From contig JAYUMU010000161.1 of NCBI GenBank assembly GCA_043762325.1, forward strand, positions 4,259 to 68,258: a DNA stretch of 64,000 bases, in the 5' to 3' direction. The translations under genes were made by a program, and so were the position numbers. Origin of the DNA: JANXSS01 sp025356535. Its GTDB lineage: Bacteria; Pseudomonadota; Gammaproteobacteria; Burkholderiales; Burkholderiaceae_D. Positions 18,443-25,669 of the stretch are shown here, in pieces. How positions within the stretch are numbered: the first letter of the stretch is position 1; each line of letters opens with the position of its first letter. The notes beneath the pieces were generated by a model, which was not told the DNA's origin, ran no database searches, and saw only the letters and a list, made by a program, of their open reading frames with translations.

Positions 18443-19051
18443 GAGGTTTCTCGTAACGGGATATCGGTCGGATGGGGCGGGCAGAAAGCCGATGCGCTGG
18501 CATGCCATGTTGTGGCCACACTGTGGCGACCCGCAGCCCATGGCAGCCGGATCAGTATTCAAGGGCTGCCACGGCCCCGGCCCATGGAGCGGCCGGTCGA
18601 TGCGCCGCAGGGTCGGTTGCCATTAGAGCAGCATTTTAGCGATGCATACAGGCTTGGCTCAACATGGCGACGATGGTTGAAAACGGCAATCCGGAACGCT
18701 GGGCAAGCACCATGTTGCCAACCTGACGCGCCTTTTCGGCGATGCCGTGAAGACGCAGGAGCCGGCCAGGCATGGCCAGCGCTTTGAACGTGCATGGGTT
18801 TAGCGCAAACCGGCACAAGCGCGGAAAAGCATTAAATATTACGTAATCATTAAGTATTTTAAATTACGTTTTACGAATCGTTATCGAGATTACGGTGATT
18901 ATCTCGACTAAATATAACCGCCGGCCTACTGCCGGGAAATAATTTGCGGCAGCCGCCTTGTCGATCAACCGCCCTCTCTCCAGCGCGCGCAACGCTGCAG
19001 CGGCAGGCGCGCGCCGCCGAAGCCGCCCGCATGTGCCGCGCATTCAAGCCA
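18443..19051 (-). promoter_or_regulatory. Long upstream region of opgGH with an AT-rich island
   Basis: These 609 bases lie between the end of prc and the start of opgG, both on the minus strand. About 18825-18920 is strikingly AT-rich for this genome and includes the palindrome TTACGTAA, repeated TTACG motifs and the inverted repeat CGAGAT-(10)-ATCTCG at 18885-18906. On the minus strand this is a good place for the opgG promoter and a regulator site, about 400 bases before the start codon. A 60-codon open frame (18636-18818, minus) covers part of the rest, but it has no ribosome site or recognisable family and I do not call it. Confidence 0.4.
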
Positions 19052-21241
19052 TTACTGCGATTTGTCGCGCTGCGCCGGCGTGCCGCGCGCCTGCACCTGG
19101 GCCGCAAGTCGGGTGTTGCTCTTCAATAGCTCCATCTCGTCGGCAAGAATCTCGGCCGCTTCGTTCAAATAGATGTCCTTGGCGTCCTTCCTGGCTTTTT
19201 CAGCCGCCAGATTGGCAATGACGTTGCGCTCGTTGCTCTGCAAGCCATCATCCTGGAAGGCACTGGCGCTGGCGGCGCCGGCTTTTTCGGCCTGCTCGGT
19301 TTTCTTGCCAATCTTGTCGGACGGCGCTTCGCGGGTCGCAATACGCGACTTGTTCTTGATCTCCTGTGCTTCGCGCTCCTTGCGCCGCACGGCTTCGTTC
19401 AGGGAAATGACGTTCGCCTTGCGCTTTGCCTGGATTTCGGCAATGTCTTCCATCAGATAAGCGAATTCCTTGTCCTTGGCGATGCGGGCGTCATGCCGCA
19501 GGCGCAGCATTGGCAGCAATTCGGTCAGGTCACCTGCCGGACGGTACGTCACCGCCGGTATCTGCGTCCACGGCAGCGCGTTGGCATAACTGGATTCGCC
19601 GAAGTCTTCGCCGTCGGTCGTGGTCGGCAGGCGGATGTCCGGCACCACGCCGCGCAACTGCGTGGTGCCGCCGTTGACCCGGAAAAACTGGGCAACCGTC
19701 ATTTTCAATTCGCCGAAGCGCGGCTTTTCGCTCTTGACCATCTGGTCGAGGTTGACCAGCGTTTGCACCGTGCCCTTGCCGAAACTGGTTTCACCGATGA
19801 TCACGCCGCGTCCGTAATCCTGGATGGCGGCGGCAAAGATTTCGGAAGCCGACGCCGAGCCGCGGTTGATCAGCACGCCGACCGGCTTGTCCCACAACGG
19901 TGCAGCGTTTTCCGCGTTTTCGATGCGTACTGCGCCTTGTGAGTTGCGCTGCTGTACAACCGGCCCCTTGCCGATGAACAATCCGGTCAGGTCGACCGCT
20001 TCGGTCAGCGCGCCGCCGCCATTGTTGCGCAGGTCGATCAGCACGCTGTCGACATTGTCTTTCTTGAGTTCTTCGAGCAGGCGGGCGACATCGCGGGTGG
20101 CGCTCTTGAAATCGGCATCGCCACGGTTGCGCGCATCAAAATCAAGGTAGAACACCGGCAGTGAAATGACGCCGACCTGGCGGGTCACGCCGCCGTTTTT
20201 CGTCTGGATGATCGATTTCTTGGCAGCCTGCTGCGCCACGTTGATCTTGTCGCGCACCAGGCTGACACGTTCGAGCTTGCCGTCGAGACCGGCGGCCGCC
20301 GGCAGGATTTCCAGCACCACCTGCGAACCCTTGCTGCCACGGATCAGGTCGACGACATCGTTGATGCGCCAGCCGACCACATCGGTCAGGGCAGCGCTGC
20401 CGGCCTCGCCCACCCGGGCGATCCGGTCGCCGACCTTGAGCCGGTTCGACAGGGCCGCCGGGCCGCCCGGCACCAGTTCGCGGATGGTCGTGTATTCCTC
20501 GTTTTCAGACAGCACCGCACCGATGCCAAACAGCGACAGGCGCATCGAGATATCGAACTCTTCGGAAGCTTTCGGTCCGAGATAATTCGTGTGCGGCTCG
20601 ATCGACATCGTGTAAGCGTTCATGAAGAGCTGGAAAACGTCTTCGCTTTTGACTTTCCTGGCGCCTGCCAGCGCATGCTCGTAGCGCTTGGCCAGCGTGG
20701 TGCGGATCGCCTTGTCCTCGCTGCCGGCCAGCTTCAGGCGCAGCCAGTCGCTCTTGACCCGCTTGCGCCAGAGATCTCGCAGCTCCGCCGTCGAGGCGGG
20801 CCAGGGCGACTTCTCGCGTTCGATCTGATAGGTTTCCTTGTCGCTGAAGTCGAAGCCTTTTTTCAGCAGCTCCTGCGAATAGGTCAGCCGCTCGATGATG
20901 CGCCGCTGGTACAGGTTGAAGATCGCAAACGGCATCTGCAGGTCGTCGCGATAGATGGCGTCGTCAAGCTTGCTGCGCACCCCGGAAAAGCCGTCGATGT
21001 CGGACTGCATGAAAAAGATCTTTTCACCGTCGAGGTCCTTCAGGTAGCGATCGAAGATGCGCGACGACATGGCGTCGTCCAGCGCCACCTTCTTGTAATG
21101 GCTGCGGGTGAGAATCTCGGCCGACAGTTTTGCTGCCTGCGCCTGCTGCGCCAAGGGCAGCAGGGCCGGCGGCGCACTGTCGGCGGCATATGCGGTTGAC
21201 GCACTTGCCGCAAGCAGGAAAGCCCACAGGTTTCTATTCAT
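19052..21241 (-). CDS. prc: Tail-specific (carboxy-terminal processing) periplasmic protease
   Basis: Prc/Tsp degrades periplasmic proteins from their C-terminus and trims envelope proteins. The 729-residue product (E. coli 682) has a signal peptide (1-20, LLAASASTAYAA), a helical N-terminal domain, a PDZ domain (about 230-330, with ENEEYTTIRELVPGGPA) and an S41 protease domain. By alignment to E. coli S430/D441/K455, the catalytic residues are S464 (in RGSASASEIFAAA), D475 and K489 (in SFGKGTVQ). The C-terminal domain is rich in Lys/Glu/Ala. The start at ATG 21241 has CGGAGCG 10 bases upstream; the longer frame to 21619 is not credible because the signal peptide begins here. pilU lies 184 bases upstream on the same strand. 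Confidence 0.96.
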   Translation of the reverse strand: MNRNLWAFLLAASASTAYAADSAPPALLPLAQQAQAAKLSAEILTRSHYKKVALDDAMSSRIFDRYLKDLDGEKIFFMQSDIDGFSGVRSKLDDAIYRDDLQMPFAIFNLYQRRIIERLTYSQELLKKGFDFSDKETYQIEREKSPWPASTAELRDLWRKRVKSDWLRLKLAGSEDKAIRTTLAKRYEHALAGARKVKSEDVFQLFMNAYTMSIEPHTNYLGPKASEEFDISMRLSLFGIGAVLSENEEYTTIRELVPGGPAALSNRLKVGDRIARVGEAGSAALTDVVGWRINDVVDLIRGSKGSQVVLEILPAAAGLDGKLERVSLVRDKINVAQQAAKKSIIQTKNGGVTRQVGVISLPVFYLDFDARNRGDADFKSATRDVARLLEELKKDNVDSVLIDLRNNGGGALTEAVDLTGLFIGKGPVVQQRNSQGAVRIENAENAAPLWDKPVGVLINRGSASASEIFAAAIQDYGRGVIIGETSFGKGTVQTLVNLDQMVKSEKPRFGELKMTVAQFFRVNGGTTQLRGVVPDIRLPTTTDGEDFGESSYANALPWTQIPAVTYRPAGDLTELLPMLRLRHDARIAKDKEFAYLMEDIAEIQAKRKANVISLNEAVRRKEREAQEIKNKSRIATREAPSDKIGKKTEQAEKAGAASASAFQDDGLQSNERNVIANLAAEKARKDAKDIYLNEAAEILADEMELLKSNTRLAAQVQARGTPAQRDKSQ

Positions 21242-21425
21242 TTGATTCGCTCCGGGAAAAGGACTGGGACTGGCGTCCGACGGTCTATCGGCAAACGACA
21301 AGGCCAGACGCGACGTGGGGCATTGCGCAGCGCGTTGGGATGTTGCTGGCAACTGAAGTGGTGCCTGGCTTTCGGGTCCGACCCATGGTACCAGAGCATC
21401 GTGCGGCGTGTTTTGCACCCATCGG

Positions 21426-22601
21426 CTACTTGGCCTCGTCCGTCTCTGCCTCGTCCTTGTCAAGGCTGAGACTGACACGGTTGCCGGCGTCGTCGGGCTG
21501 GCCGCGCTTTCCCTTGAGCTTGATATTGAGGCGCAGTTCATTTGCGGAATCCGCATTGCGCATCGCTTCTTCGTAACTGACGTGGCCGTTGTCATACAGA
21601 TCGAAGAGCGCCTGGTCAAAGGTGCACATGCCGAGCTCGCGCGACTTCGCCATGATTTCCTTGATGAAGTGAAAACTGCCCTTGAAGATCATTTCGGCGA
21701 TGGTCGGCGTGTTGAGCAGGATTTCAATCGCCGCCTTGCGGCCTGCGCCATTCTCCGTGCGCACCAGGCGCTGGGAGACGATTGCCCGCAAGTTCGACGA
21801 CAGGTCCATGAGCAACTGGTTGCGCCGCTCCTCCGGAAAGAAATTGATGATCCGGTCCATCGTCTGGTTGGCATTGTTGGCATGCAGCGTACCTAGGCAC
21901 AGATGACCGGTCTCGGCGAAGGCGATCGCATGCTCCATGGTCTCCACGTCGCGGATTTCGCCGATCAGGATCACGTCCGGCGCCTGGCGCAGGGTGTTTT
22001 TCAACGCGCCATGCCAGGACAGCGTGTCGACACCGACTTCGCGGTGCGTCACCAGGCACTGCTTGTTGCGATGGACGTACTCGATCGGGTCTTCGACCGT
22101 GATGATGTGACCGGGCGCTGCGCTGTTGCGATGGTCGATCATTGCCGCGAGCGTGGTGGACTTGCCGGACCCGGTGCCGCCGACGACCAGCACCAGGCCG
22201 CGCTTGGTCATGACCACGTCTTTCAATATCTCGGGCAATTGCAGCTTGTCGAACGTGGGTATTTCCGAGGCAATCGTGCGAATCACCATGCCGACCTGTT
22301 GCCGCTGAACGAAGACATTGACGCGGAAGCGGCAGACCTCCGGCAGCGCAATCGCAAAATTGCATTCCATCTCGGTGGCGAACTCGGCGCGCTGCTTCGG
22401 ATTCATCAGGCTGTCGGCCAGCACGCGTGTCAGTTCGCCGGTCAGGCGCTGCTGCGTCAATGCCCGCATGCCCCCGTCGGCCTTGACGGTTGGCGGAAAA
22501 TCAGCGGAAATGAAAAGATCGGAGCCGGAAATCTGATGCATCGCCCGCAAAAGCTGGTGCATGTAACCAAGCGCTTGCTCAGGACTGAACGATGTCGACA
22601 T
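21426..22601 (-). CDS. pilU: Type IV pilus retraction-type ATPase PilU
   Basis: PilU is a cytoplasmic hexameric ATPase of the PilT/PilU family that helps retract type IV pili; it usually works with PilT. The 391 residues have the N-terminal PAS-like region, a Walker A motif GGTGSGKSTTL (about 139-149), the Asp box ITVEDPIEY, Walker B with VILIGEIRDVETM and the His box AFAETGHLCLGTLHANNANQ. The length and the charged C-terminal extension after the AIRNAD-like end fit PilU rather than PilT (about 345). No pilT or other pilus gene is in this window, which is unusual because pilT and pilU are often adjacent. Confidence 0.92.
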   Translation of the reverse strand: MSTSFSPEQALGYMHQLLRAMHQISGSDLFISADFPPTVKADGGMRALTQQRLTGELTRVLADSLMNPKQRAEFATEMECNFAIALPEVCRFRVNVFVQRQQVGMVIRTIASEIPTFDKLQLPEILKDVVMTKRGLVLVVGGTGSGKSTTLAAMIDHRNSAAPGHIITVEDPIEYVHRNKQCLVTHREVGVDTLSWHGALKNTLRQAPDVILIGEIRDVETMEHAIAFAETGHLCLGTLHANNANQTMDRIINFFPEERRNQLLMDLSSNLRAIVSQRLVRTENGAGRKAAIEILLNTPTIAEMIFKGSFHFIKEIMAKSRELGMCTFDQALFDLYDNGHVSYEEAMRNADSANELRLNIKLKGKRGQPDDAGNRVSLSLDKDEAETDEAK

Positions 22602-22876
22602 GGGTGACGCCCGTAGGAAATTGACGCGCCGGCCGCAACAGGAAGCTGCGCCGGGCTCGAAACGTCAAACCATGACTAGTGTAGTTCGACGACCGGTCCG
22701 TGGAGTGTGATGCAGAAACAATTTTTCTTGCCTGTTGCCTGACTGTCGTCGCTCTGCGGGATCGACGTGGTGCGCGGCGCCCGAAAGGTGTCGCAAGACG
22801 CACCGAACCGGCACCACTGCATTGCCAGCGTTGCACTGGCCGTCTGCCAGGGCAGGCGCCCTGTCAACAGACGTTT

Positions 22877-23122
22877 TCAGTGGCCGTACGAATCGGTCGT
22901 GTTGTTCGGATTGTAGCGGGCAGGCGCCTTGGCCCGTGCATTGCTGCCGTCGGCCTGGATCTTTGGCAGGAATGCGAGTGCAACCAGACCTGCGACCGAG
23001 GTGACGAGGCCGATTGCCATCCAAACATACATGCGTCGCCCTTTCCAGGAGTCCGCAAACATCCCGAGCCATATTGAAATGACCAGATTCAGACCCAACA
23101 ACCAACGTAGCTCGTCAAACAT
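22877..23122 (-). CDS. Small two-span membrane protein, hypothetical
   Basis: This 81-residue protein has two hydrophobic segments: about residues 7-23 (WLLGLNLVISIWLGMF) and about 31-53 (MYVWMAIGLVTSVAGLVALA). A short basic loop (KGRR) lies between them and an Asn/Ala-rich polar tail follows. The start codon at 23122 has GGAG 10 bases upstream (CTGGAGCAACTTGT), which supports translation. I do not recognise the family. It lies about 275 bases upstream of pilU on the same strand, but that gap makes co-transcription uncertain. Confidence 0.65.
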   Translation of the reverse strand: MFDELRWLLGLNLVISIWLGMFADSWKGRRMYVWMAIGLVTSVAGLVALAFLPKIQADGSNARAKAPARYNPNNTTDSYGH

Positions 23123-23281
23123 ACAAGTTGCTCCAGTGCAATGTCAGAACCTGGATCATGACACGGTTACGAACAAAAATGTTGCCTCATTACAATATTT
23201 AACAATGCTGACGTTTTCTTACACTTGCCATGCGTCATTTCGAAACGACTTTTGCGGACCGCCTCAAAACGAGCGCCACGT

Positions 23282-23506
23282 TTACTGCACTGCGTAATGC
23301 CGGCGTTCTTGCGGATGCGCCAGAACCCGAACCGCCACATCGAGATCGATCTTTGCGGATTTCAGGTAAGCGGCTGCGAAATCGGTACCGTGGACACTTT
23401 GCAAGGAAATGCCTTCTTCGACTACTTTTGCCTTCACCCAATCGAGACGACGGGCCGAGACACTGCGGAAGGTATTGATTTCGTCGTAGTTATTTTGCTG
23501 GTGCAT
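23282..23506 (-). CDS. Small conserved-looking protein, paralogue of the protein at 23913-24164
   Basis: This 74-residue protein of unknown function has an excellent ribosome binding site (AAGGGGAAA, 6-7 bases before ATG 23506), which decides the start against the longer frame to 23575. The second half, with GISLQ, the AAAYLKSAKIDLDVAVRVLA stretch and HPQERR, closely matches the product of the divergent small gene 400 bases away. The likely fold is a short helical bundle. Small proteins of this kind seem to occur in several copies in Oxalobacteraceae, by memory only. No catalytic motif or signal peptide is visible. Confidence 0.7.
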   Translation of the reverse strand: MHQQNNYDEINTFRSVSARRLDWVKAKVVEEGISLQSVHGTDFAAAYLKSAKIDLDVAVRVLAHPQERRHYAVQ

Positions 23507-23523
23507 TCGTATTTCCCCTTGAG

Positions 23524-23742
23524 TCAACACTCCACTTTGAGGCCGATGGAATTTGCTGTGTTGATGCAACGCCAACCTGTGTCACGCGCATCAATGCATT
23601 CGGCCGCCTCCACTGCCCTGCCGACCAATCCAGCGTCTTTCGGACAACGAATCGAACAGGCTTCAGTTTGCGCCACGCACAAGCGATTCGGCGCGAATTC
23701 ACAATAATTAACAACTGGTACGGGCAAGCTGTAATGCATCAT
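23524..23742 (-). CDS. Doubtful cysteine-rich small open reading frame
   Basis: An open frame of 72 codons ends 17 bases before the small gene at 23506 and would encode six cysteines. No convincing ribosome site precedes ATG 23742 or 23739, and the product resembles nothing I know. It could be a real upstream partner of the 74-residue protein, or simply leader sequence for it. Low confidence. Confidence 0.2.
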   Translation of the reverse strand: MMHYSLPVPVVNYCEFAPNRLCVAQTEACSIRCPKDAGLVGRAVEAAECIDARDTGWRCINTANSIGLKVEC

Positions 23743-23912
23743 GGCGACATGTCGGGTCGCATGCCTCGTCGATATTTTGCCGCATGATATTTGATGTAGC
23801 CCGGTGCCTGGACGCAATCGCACCGGGATAATCTTCCAGAAAGGCGTTGGTCAGGCTGCGAATGCTTGCAGCAACATCGACGCGCCCTGCAACAGCATCC
23901 CGAAAGGCGTCC

Positions 23913-24164
23913 GTGAAGCATCAGATTGCGCTTGAGAACGATCCGCCTACCGAGCACGGATATGGCAGCCACGCTTCGATGCGCCATGACCAGGTCAGCG
24001 AACAGACCGTCGAGATTGGCATTCGCCTGCAGGAAATCCTCAGCACCGGCGATGCCGCCTTATTCTTGAAAAATAACGTGATCGCAATCGAGGTGGCGCT
24101 AAGGGTTTTGCTACACCCGGCCCGGCGCCGAAAATCGCCCGACGGCGGCTCCGGAAGTGTCTAG
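23913..24164 (+). CDS. Small conserved-looking protein, paralogue of the protein at 23282-23506
   Basis: A protein of unknown function, 83 residues if translated from GTG 23913, which has GAAAGG about six bases upstream. Alternatives are TTG 23847, ATG 23862 and ATG 23979. It aligns with the 74-residue neighbour over about 45 residues: DQVSEQTVEIGIRLQ against DWVKAKVVEEGISLQ, then AALFLKNNVIAIEVALRVLL followed by HPARRR against AAAYLKSAKIDLDVAVRVLA followed by HPQERR. The two genes face away from each other, so they probably arose by an inverted duplication or were placed around a shared control region. Confidence 0.6.
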   Translation: MKHQIALENDPPTEHGYGSHASMRHDQVSEQTVEIGIRLQEILSTGDAALFLKNNVIAIEVALRVLLHPARRRKSPDGGSGSV

Positions 24165-24228
24165 ATGATCGACCGCTGGTTGCCCGGTCAAGGATACCGC
24201 TTGGAGACGCCCGGGCGATGGCAGCCGC

Positions 24229-25104
24229 TCAAAGCATAACTTCGCCGTGCGTCGACAGCACTTCAGTGCGATGACGCGGCAGCAGCATGTCTTGCGCCTC
24301 ATCGACGATTGCTTCGATCGCAATGACCGGCGCAGCCGATGCAACGGCACCGAACACGGTGGCAAACGAAGCGTCTGCTGCATCACGGCCGGTACCAAGG
24401 CGCAGTAACCCCATCGGCGGCGATACGCCGCTCGGATCAAACAGGTACCAGCGGCCGCTCAGCATGACTTCCACGTAGGCATGAAAATCCGTCGGCCCCA
24501 TCGCCGGATCGGCGCCGTAATCGATGCCCGAAACGAAGCGCGCCGGAATGTTGACGGCGCGGCACAGCGCGATCATCAGGTGGGCAAAATCACGGCAGAC
24601 GCCGGCCTGCTCCGTCAGGGTGTCGATGGCCGACGTGCTGGCGTTGGAGCTGCCGGACGTGAACGCCGTACGTCCGCGCACCCAGTCCTGTATTGCCTGC
24701 ACGCGCCAGTAACCTTGCGGCAGCCTGCCGAATTCGGTCGTGGCGAACTTGCGCAGACGATCGGACTGGCAGTAGCGGCTCGGATAGATGTATTTCAACG
24801 CATCCATCGGCAAGTCGGCAATCGGCATTTCGGCAAGTGCATCGGGGTGCGATTCGACATGGGCGATGTCGACGGTGCCATCGTATTGCACCGTGAGCGG
24901 ACCGTTTCCAGCCTGCAGCCGCAAGTAACGCGTTCCATACGCCGGATCGGTATAGAACTCCGGCGTGACCGGCTGGCTGATCGCCAGGTTTTCATTGACG
25001 ACGGTCTGGCAACGTGTTTTTGCCGCCTGGATGTTGAAGATGAAGTCGCTTGCAGCGTCGAGGATCTGGTATGAAAGTGATATCGAAAATTTGAGACGTA
25101 CCAT
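24229..25104 (-). CDS. Transglutaminase-like domain protein (first of three in the cluster)
   Basis: The 291 residues begin with a bacterial transglutaminase N-terminal domain, beta-sandwich-like (about 1-130). The transglutaminase-like domain follows, with Cys-His-Asp candidates C170 (GVCRDFAHL), H208 (DFHAYVEV) and D223 (FDPSG). Bacterial proteins of this type act as proteases, peptidases or amide-bond exchangers; the substrate is unknown. No signal peptide is visible, so it is probably cytosolic. The longer frame would begin at a GTG at 25143; ATG 25104 fits the conserved N-terminus better. It is divergent from the large DUF2126 gene across a 565-base gap and belongs functionally with it. 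Confidence 0.88.
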   Translation of the reverse strand: MVRLKFSISLSYQILDAASDFIFNIQAAKTRCQTVVNENLAISQPVTPEFYTDPAYGTRYLRLQAGNGPLTVQYDGTVDIAHVESHPDALAEMPIADLPMDALKYIYPSRYCQSDRLRKFATTEFGRLPQGYWRVQAIQDWVRGRTAFTSGSSNASTSAIDTLTEQAGVCRDFAHLMIALCRAVNIPARFVSGIDYGADPAMGPTDFHAYVEVMLSGRWYLFDPSGVSPPMGLLRLGTGRDAADASFATVFGAVASAAPVIAIEAIVDEAQDMLLPRHRTEVLSTHGEVML

Positions 25105-25669
25105 GTGGTTACTCGCTATGAATTGGAATTTGATGAACTGCACCGGGCGTCAATTTCGGGAGCAATAAAAATGCCAGCCAGGGGCCGAAGACGCAAGCCA
25201 CCGGCTGCAACCGGCAACGGAATTTTGCTTCCTCGACGGCATGTCGTTGCGGGATATCCAGACCGCCGGATACGGACCGGATACGGGCCGGATACGGGCC
25301 GCAGACACGCCGGATATGCGCCGGCGCCTGCGGCGCGGACGATCACATGAAGCAGGCGCGAAGAAATTGCCTCCGGCCCGCTAAGGCGGCAGTCCGGCTT
25401 GAGCGCCACGCAAGGATTATGGCGGCCTAGCCGCAACGGCATGGTTCGATAGCGAACACATCATGCATAATCCGAGTGCCGGTTTGAAATGGCTTGCCGC
25501 CGCACGGGCGTTGCAGCGTAATCGTTGACCTGATTGCAAGAGAACCGCGCGCGGCACCGGGTGCACAGGCACAGAACATGCTAGACGACAAGTCGATGAC
25601 AGTCTGGCAGCGACCACTTGAACGGCCCGGAACGGGCAAACGACTTTATGGGTAGAAAGGTTTCCTCCA
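25105..25669. promoter_or_regulatory. Divergent control region between transglutaminase genes
   Basis: These 565 bases separate the minus-strand transglutaminase gene from the plus-strand cluster. No gene is supported. It holds three direct copies of an 11-base unit (25268-25300, listed separately). It should contain promoters for both directions, but no consensus promoter stands out. The ribosome site of the 25670 gene is AGAAAGG at about 25654-25660. Confidence 0.45.
25268..25300. repeat. Three tandem copies of an 11-base unit
   Basis: The unit GGATACGGRCC occurs three times head to tail at 25268, 25279 and 25290; the first copy has A and the others G at the ninth base. A degenerate GGATATCC lies just upstream and CGGATATGCG just downstream, so the array may once have been longer. 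Helical-turn spacing (11 bases) fits a regulator binding to one face of the DNA, but this is inference. Confidence 0.6.

Noticed and set aside
18636..18818. 60-codon minus-strand frame upstream of opgG
   Set aside because: No ribosome site and no recognisable product; kept only as a note on the intergenic region.
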